Shown: piece by piece, positions 33,507 to 36,897 of the stretch
Layout: each line of letters opens with the position of its first letter
How positions within the stretch are numbered: position 1 is the first letter of the stretch
Assembly (NCBI GenBank): GCA_040081205.1
Contig: JBEBHE010000005.1
Coordinates: forward strand, 1-36,897
Length of the DNA stretch: 36,897 bases
Reading direction: 5' to 3'
Origin: UBA5216 sp040081205
Lineage (GTDB): Bacteria; Pseudomonadota; Gammaproteobacteria; Burkholderiales; SG8-41
Position numbers and translations under genes: made by a program
The notes under the pieces: generated by a model
The model's input: the letters and a program-made list of their open reading frames with translations, nothing else
Databases searched by the model: none
Told to the model about the DNA's origin: nothing

Positions 33507-34178
33507 ATGCATCAAAATATAACTAAGTATTTGTTTTTATTATATTTTTTAATATTACTTCCATGGCACACCACCGCTGCCCAAACCACAGCACCGCAGT
33601 TTGCGCCGGTGCCCCCGCCTGCAGCAGGTCGCAGCGCCACGCCCGCAAAAGAACTTTCCGCGTCAGCGTTGCTCACCGAACTGAAGCGCGGCGGCTACAC
33701 CCTGTTTTTTCGTCACACCTCAACAGACTTCAGCCGCGATGACGTCAAATCACGCAGTGACGATGACTGCGACAACCAGCGCCCGCTCACCGACAAGGGC
33801 CGCGATGAAGCACGACGCATCGGGCAGGACATGCGCGCACTCGGCATTCCCATCGGCGAGGTGCTGGCCAGCCCGCGCTGCCGCACCGTTGAAGTGGCCA
33901 AGCTCGCGTTTGGAAATTTCAAACTCGCACCGGAAGCGCGCGGCGGTGTATTCACCGAAAACCCGGTGACGCGCTATGAAGGCTTGCGCGCGCTGTTCGA
34001 CAAAGGCCCCAGCAACAACAGAAACACCATCATCGTCAGCCACGGCAATCCGTTTTACGCCACCGCCGGCGCGCCGTATCTCGCGGAAGGGGAAGCCGCT
34101 GTGGTCAAACCACTGGGTACGGATTTCGAAGTCGTCGCGCGCGTGCACTGGGATGGGTGGCGCGCACTGGCGCCGTGA
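33507..34178 (+). CDS. Secreted histidine phosphatase-family protein
   Basis: This 223-residue protein starts MHQNITKYLFLLYFLILLPWH, a signal peptide with cleavage near TAAQ. The phosphoglycerate-mutase-like domain contains YTLFFRHTSTD with Arg69-His70 (the phosphorylated His), where the classical R-H-G reads R-H-T, then SPRCRTVEVAKLAFG (second Arg) and IIVSHGNPF with His179. Core catalytic residues are therefore kept. It probably acts as a periplasmic phosphatase. Its substrate cannot be read. GAGGA lies seven bases before the ATG. An exact A+T-rich 17-mer (33525-33541) encodes KYLFL of the signal peptide, as in two other secreted proteins of the window. A proline-rich linker (QFAPVPPPAA) precedes the domain. 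Confidence 0.87.
   Translation: MHQNITKYLFLLYFLILLPWHTTAAQTTAPQFAPVPPPAAGRSATPAKELSASALLTELKRGGYTLFFRHTSTDFSRDDVKSRSDDDCDNQRPLTDKGRDEARRIGQDMRALGIPIGEVLASPRCRTVEVAKLAFGNFKLAPEARGGVFTENPVTRYEGLRALFDKGPSNNRNTIIVSHGNPFYATAGAPYLAEGEAAVVKPLGTDFEVVARVHWDGWRALAP
33525..33541 (+). repeat. A+T-rich dispersed motif, copy 7 (exact)
   Basis: The plus strand reads AAGTATTTGTTTTTATT exactly and continues into an A/T-only stretch. It encodes Lys-Tyr-Leu-Phe-Leu in the histidine phosphatase signal peptide. Confidence 0.8.
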
Positions 34179-34224
34179 ATCAGCGCACTGCGGCTGCATA
34201 TCCGCATCGCGCGCCGCGGCAGCC

Positions 34225-35202
34225 TCAGTCCGCCAATTCGAATTTCACTTCCCTGGCGAGCTTGGCCCAGCGCTCCATCTCACTCTTCAGGTGTGCACCC
34301 ATTCGGGCGGGCGGGCTACCGATGACTTCTGCGCCCATCGCGGTCAGACGTTTCGACACTTCAGGGCGCTGCAACGCTTTGGCGGTAGCGGCATAGAGAC
34401 GGTCGGTGGCATTCGCGGGCATACCCCCGGGTCCGAACAACCCGAGCCATGCGTTCACGTTGAAACCCGGCAGGGTCTCGGCCACAGTCGGCACGTCGGG
34501 GAAAGCGGCGTTGCGCTTTAACCCGCTTACTGCCAACGCCCGCAAGCGCCCGCTCGATGCGTAAGCATGGGCGGTAGGAACTGGCGAGAACACGAATGCG
34601 ACTTGTCCGGCAACGAGATCCATCATCACCGCGCCGCCGCCCTTGTACGGGACGTGCAGCGCATCGATCCTGGCGGCGTTCTTGAACACTTCCGCCGTGA
34701 GATGGTTGTCGCTGCCGTTGCCGGCGGAGCCGTAGTTGAGCACGCCCGGCTTGGACTTCGCCAGCGCGATGAGCTCTTTCACGTTACGCGCGGGGATCGA
34801 CGGGTGTATGACGAGAATGGTGGGCACCACGATAACCAGGCTGACCGGGGAGAAATCCTTGTCTGCCTGGTACGGCAGTTTCTTGAACAGGATAGGCTGG
34901 GCAGCGAGGGCGGTCGTGGCAGCCACGATGGTATAGCCGTCGGGCTTCGATTTCGCGACCAGATCGAAGCCCGGGATCGCGGCGCCGCCTGGTCGGTTTT
35001 CAACGATGACCTGCTGGCCGAGATCCTCCGACATCGCCGGCGCAATGATGCGCGCCGTAACGTCGGTGAGGCCGCCGGGTCCATAGGGGATGATCATCCG
35101 GATTGCGCGATTGGGAAAATCCTGTGCGGCCGCCAGGCCCGCCGCCGCGGCACAGGCTGCCAGCAGCGCTGATCCGATGCGGCGTGGCAAACGGGCTTTC
35201 AT
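34225..35202 (-). CDS. Bug/TctC-family periplasmic solute-binding protein
   Basis: This 325-residue Bug protein starts at the ATG at 35202 (MKARLPRRIGSALLAACAAA), a signal peptide with cleavage near AAAQ, followed by DFPNRAIRMIIPYGPGGLTD, VIVENRPGGAAIPGFDLVA, KPDGYTIVAA and IDALHVPYKGGGAVMMDLVAGQ. A GGATGAGA ribosome site is visible. In place of the usual GNIG after PGGA it has IPGFD, a variation in the ligand-facing loop. Upstream lies a Bug paralogue (133 bases) on the same strand. It ends in ELAD. It converges with the histidine phosphatase gene. Confidence 0.91.
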   Translation of the reverse strand: MKARLPRRIGSALLAACAAAAGLAAAQDFPNRAIRMIIPYGPGGLTDVTARIIAPAMSEDLGQQVIVENRPGGAAIPGFDLVAKSKPDGYTIVAATTALAAQPILFKKLPYQADKDFSPVSLVIVVPTILVIHPSIPARNVKELIALAKSKPGVLNYGSAGNGSDNHLTAEVFKNAARIDALHVPYKGGGAVMMDLVAGQVAFVFSPVPTAHAYASSGRLRALAVSGLKRNAAFPDVPTVAETLPGFNVNAWLGLFGPGGMPANATDRLYAATAKALQRPEVSKRLTAMGAEVIGSPPARMGAHLKSEMERWAKLAREVKFELAD

Positions 35203-35334
35203 GGTCTCATCCAAATAGTGAGGCAAGGCATTTTTCTTAAAGCGTGCAGGCTTCTTCAGGGGAACCATCGCATCAAGCGAGATGGCGTATTTATCGTGGC
35301 TGAAACATTCTACCCTTATAACAAATCACACTCG

Positions 35335-36357
35335 CTATTCAGCCACCATGCCCGTGGCGGTCACCACCTTCGCCCATTTCTCCACTTCGTTTTTCACGAA
35401 GGCAGTGAATTCATCGGTGGCCAAAGCCGCCGGTTCCGCGCCCGCGGCATTGAGCCGTTCGCGCACGTCCGGCGTGCGCAGAATGCGCACCACTTCGGTA
35501 TTCAATCTATCAACGATTGCGCGAGGTGTATTGCCCGGCGCGAACAGTCCCAGCCAATTGAGCATTTCATAGCCGGGAACCCCGCTTTCCGCGATGGTCG
35601 GCAAACCCGGCAGCACCGCCGAGCGTTTGCCCCCGGTGACGCCAAGGCCGCGTAGCCGGCCGCTTTTGGTATGCGGCGATACCGTTGCTGAGGTACCGAA
35701 TGTCACCGGCACTTGCCCCGCGACCACATCAACAATCATAGGCCCGCCGCCCTTGTACGGCACATGCACCAGTTGTATGCGTGCGAGGCTTTCGAACAAC
35801 ACCGCAGCCAGATGGGTTGAGGTACCCGAACCCGCCGAGGCATACAAAATCGTTTTCGGCTGCGCGCGCGCCAGCGCAATCAGCTCTTTGACATTCCGCG
35901 CCGGCAGCGATGGATGCACCGCAAGAATGCTGGGCGCATCCGCCAGGCGTGTTACCGGCTGAAAATCGCGCAGCACGTGATACGGCAGCTTGCGATACAA
36001 AGTCTGGTTGACCGCATGCGTGCCCACGCTTCCGACCACCAACGTGTGCCCGTCCGGCGCTGCGCGTGCCGCGAGTTCGGTGCCGACAATGCCGCCCGCG
36101 CCGCCGCGATTATCAACAATCACTTGCTGACCGAGTGCTGCACCCAACGGGCCAGAAATTATGCGTGCGCCCAGATCAACGAAACCGCCCGGCGGAAATG
36201 CAGCGATGATGCGCACGGGTTTTACCGGATACGTTTCCGCGGCTTCGGTCAGCATGCTGACGCTTAAGGCAGCAATTGCCGTGAAAAGCGTCGCCGTGTA
36301 CGTGTTCGTTTCACTTGAAAAAACCGCCGTGTCGTTCCCGCGAAGGCGGGAATCCAT
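35335..36357 (-). CDS. Bug/TctC-family periplasmic solute-binding protein with REP-derived N-terminus
   Basis: This 340-residue Bug protein shows TYPVKPVRIIAAFPPGGFVD, VIVDNRGGAGGIVGTELAA, APDGHTLVVG and IQLVHVPYKGGGPMIVDVVAGQ. The signal peptide is TATLFTAIAALSVSMLTEAAE. I found no ATG, GTG or TTG between the REP palindrome and that hydrophobic core, so the nearest start is the ATG at 36357 inside the REP arm, which adds the REP reading MDSRLRGND. Either the REP element supplied a working start and basic n-region, or it disrupted the original start. No clear ribosome site precedes it. It is next to an MmgE/PrpD gene end on the same strand, suggesting citrate-type or methylcitrate-like substrates, though only by position. 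Confidence 0.85.
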   Translation of the reverse strand: MDSRLRGNDTAVFSSETNTYTATLFTAIAALSVSMLTEAAETYPVKPVRIIAAFPPGGFVDLGARIISGPLGAALGQQVIVDNRGGAGGIVGTELAARAAPDGHTLVVGSVGTHAVNQTLYRKLPYHVLRDFQPVTRLADAPSILAVHPSLPARNVKELIALARAQPKTILYASAGSGTSTHLAAVLFESLARIQLVHVPYKGGGPMIVDVVAGQVPVTFGTSATVSPHTKSGRLRGLGVTGGKRSAVLPGLPTIAESGVPGYEMLNWLGLFAPGNTPRAIVDRLNTEVVRILRTPDVRERLNAAGAEPAALATDEFTAFVKNEVEKWAKVVTATGMVAE

Positions 36358-36409
36358 AACACAGAACCAATTGAGACAATGCATGGATTCCCACCTTCGC
36401 GGGAACGAC
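36331..36409. repeat. REP-type palindrome pair
   Basis: Inverted arms GTCGTTCCCGCGAAGGCGGG (36331 on) and its counterpart (36383-36409, ending GGGAACGAC) enclose a 25-base spacer. It is nearly identical in design to the pair at 3078. It overlaps the start of the Bug gene and separates it from the MmgE/PrpD gene. Confidence 0.87.
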
Positions 36410-36440
36410 AGAGAAAAGAAGTTCATGCTTAAGCAACCCA

Positions 36441-36896
36441 TTACAACGCAAAATCCAGCGCGCTGATATCCTTGATGTTCTCGGCATCGGCCAGTTGCGA
36501 AAACAGTCTTTCCGCTTTCGGGCGTTCACGATGCGCGGTGAGCTTGAGAAATTTTTCCAGCAATTCTCCCCGCGTAAGCGGCATGGTCGGCGTGCCTTTG
36601 AAGTTGTCACCCTCGGCGCTCACCGTCTTGCCGTTTTTCAGATGCAGCGTGACGCGTGTCGCCATGCCGACTTGACTGCTGGCCGAGGGCATCGGCTCAA
36701 GCGTGGCGGTTTTGGACAGCGCGCGGATGCGCGGATCGTTCACATTCTTGTCGCAGAACACCCAAGGATCGGTCGGATCAAAAAACAGCGCCAGCGCCGT
36801 GCTGAACGGCACGCTGTATTGCGCCATCGCCAGATCGGCAGGTTCCGGAATGTTGTGATGGCTTAAACTTTTTTCGTTGACTGCCAGCGCGATGCG
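36441..36896 (-). CDS. MmgE/PrpD-family protein, C-terminal part only
   Basis: The frame is open from the right edge to the stop at 36441, giving 151 residues of a protein that normally has about 450. I extended it by hand beyond the internal Met at 36827: the added residues end KSLSHHNIPEPADLAMAQYS, which fits the family block with Ala-Gln-Tyr-Ser (AQYSVPFSTALALFF). RVTLHLKNGKTVSA and the C-terminal LTRGELLEKFLKLT are also typical. The family includes 2-methylcitrate dehydratase and cis-aconitate decarboxylase, which handle tricarboxylates, the compounds bound by some TctC proteins. The gene continues beyond the window. Confidence 0.82.
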   Translation of the reverse strand, partial: RIALAVNEKSLSHHNIPEPADLAMAQYSVPFSTALALFFDPTDPWVFCDKNVNDPRIRALSKTATLEPMPSASSQVGMATRVTLHLKNGKTVSAEGDNFKGTPTMPLTRGELLEKFLKLTAHRERPKAERLFSQLADAENIKDISALDFAL

Positions 36897-36897
36897 C

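Overview
The window is about 37 kb of a G+C-rich chromosome (near 60-65% in the lines I counted by eye), most likely from a Burkholderiales-type betaproteobacterium. Three things point there: seven periplasmic Bug/TctC-type binding proteins (an expansion typical of Bordetella, Cupriavidus and relatives), a DUF3567-like small protein known from Burkholderiales, and REP-like palindromes of the CGTCATTCCCGCGAAGGCGGGAATCC type. Genes are tightly packed, no gap exceeds about 175 bases, and I saw no rRNA, tRNA, IS element or CRISPR array.

Layout. (1) Positions 1-1316, minus strand, lower G+C (about 50-55% in sampled lines): two overlapping genes, a TIR-like/PD-(D/E)XK nuclease fusion followed by a second PD-(D/E)XK (Mrr-like) protein cut by the left edge. 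This looks like an accessory, probably antiphage, two-gene system and is the most novel item here. (2) 1464-12067, minus strand: ten co-directional genes, namely ketopantoate-reductase-like, DEDDh exonuclease, Ldh2-type dehydrogenase, mandelate-racemase-like enzyme, LutA-type Fe-S protein, lipoprotein esterase, Bug, sulfatase, Bug, Bug. The stretch from the Bug genes down to the Ldh2 gene reads as a catabolic operon (capture, de-esterify or desulfate, dehydrate or epimerise, oxidise an organic acid), but the substrate cannot be read from sequence. (3) 12203-16297, plus strand: a secreted caspase-fold/rhodanese fusion, a second sulfatase and a second enolase-superfamily enzyme. (4) 16372-23112: a tripartite RND efflux operon on the minus strand with a divergent AcrR/TtgR-type TetR regulator. 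A near-perfect match to the E. coli AcrR operator lies between them. (5) 23133-29657: AI-2E family membrane protein, an HtrA-like protein that has lost catalytic residues, greB, an exonuclease/GIY-YIG fusion, a FecR-domain protein, a Bug protein and a small membrane protein. (6) 29678-36897: class II aldolase, VOC protein, DUF3567 protein, DMT exporter, Bug, histidine phosphatase, two more Bug genes and the C-terminal part of an MmgE/PrpD protein cut by the right edge.

Two kinds of repeat overlay the genes. REP-type palindromes occur at 3078, 16302 and 36331, and the last appears to supply the start codon of a Bug gene. A strikingly A+T-rich 17-mer, AAGTATTTGTTTTTATT, or a close variant, occurs seven times in both orientations. 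In three genes it is read in the same frame (Lys-Tyr-Leu-Phe-Leu) inside the signal peptide. I do not recognise this element.
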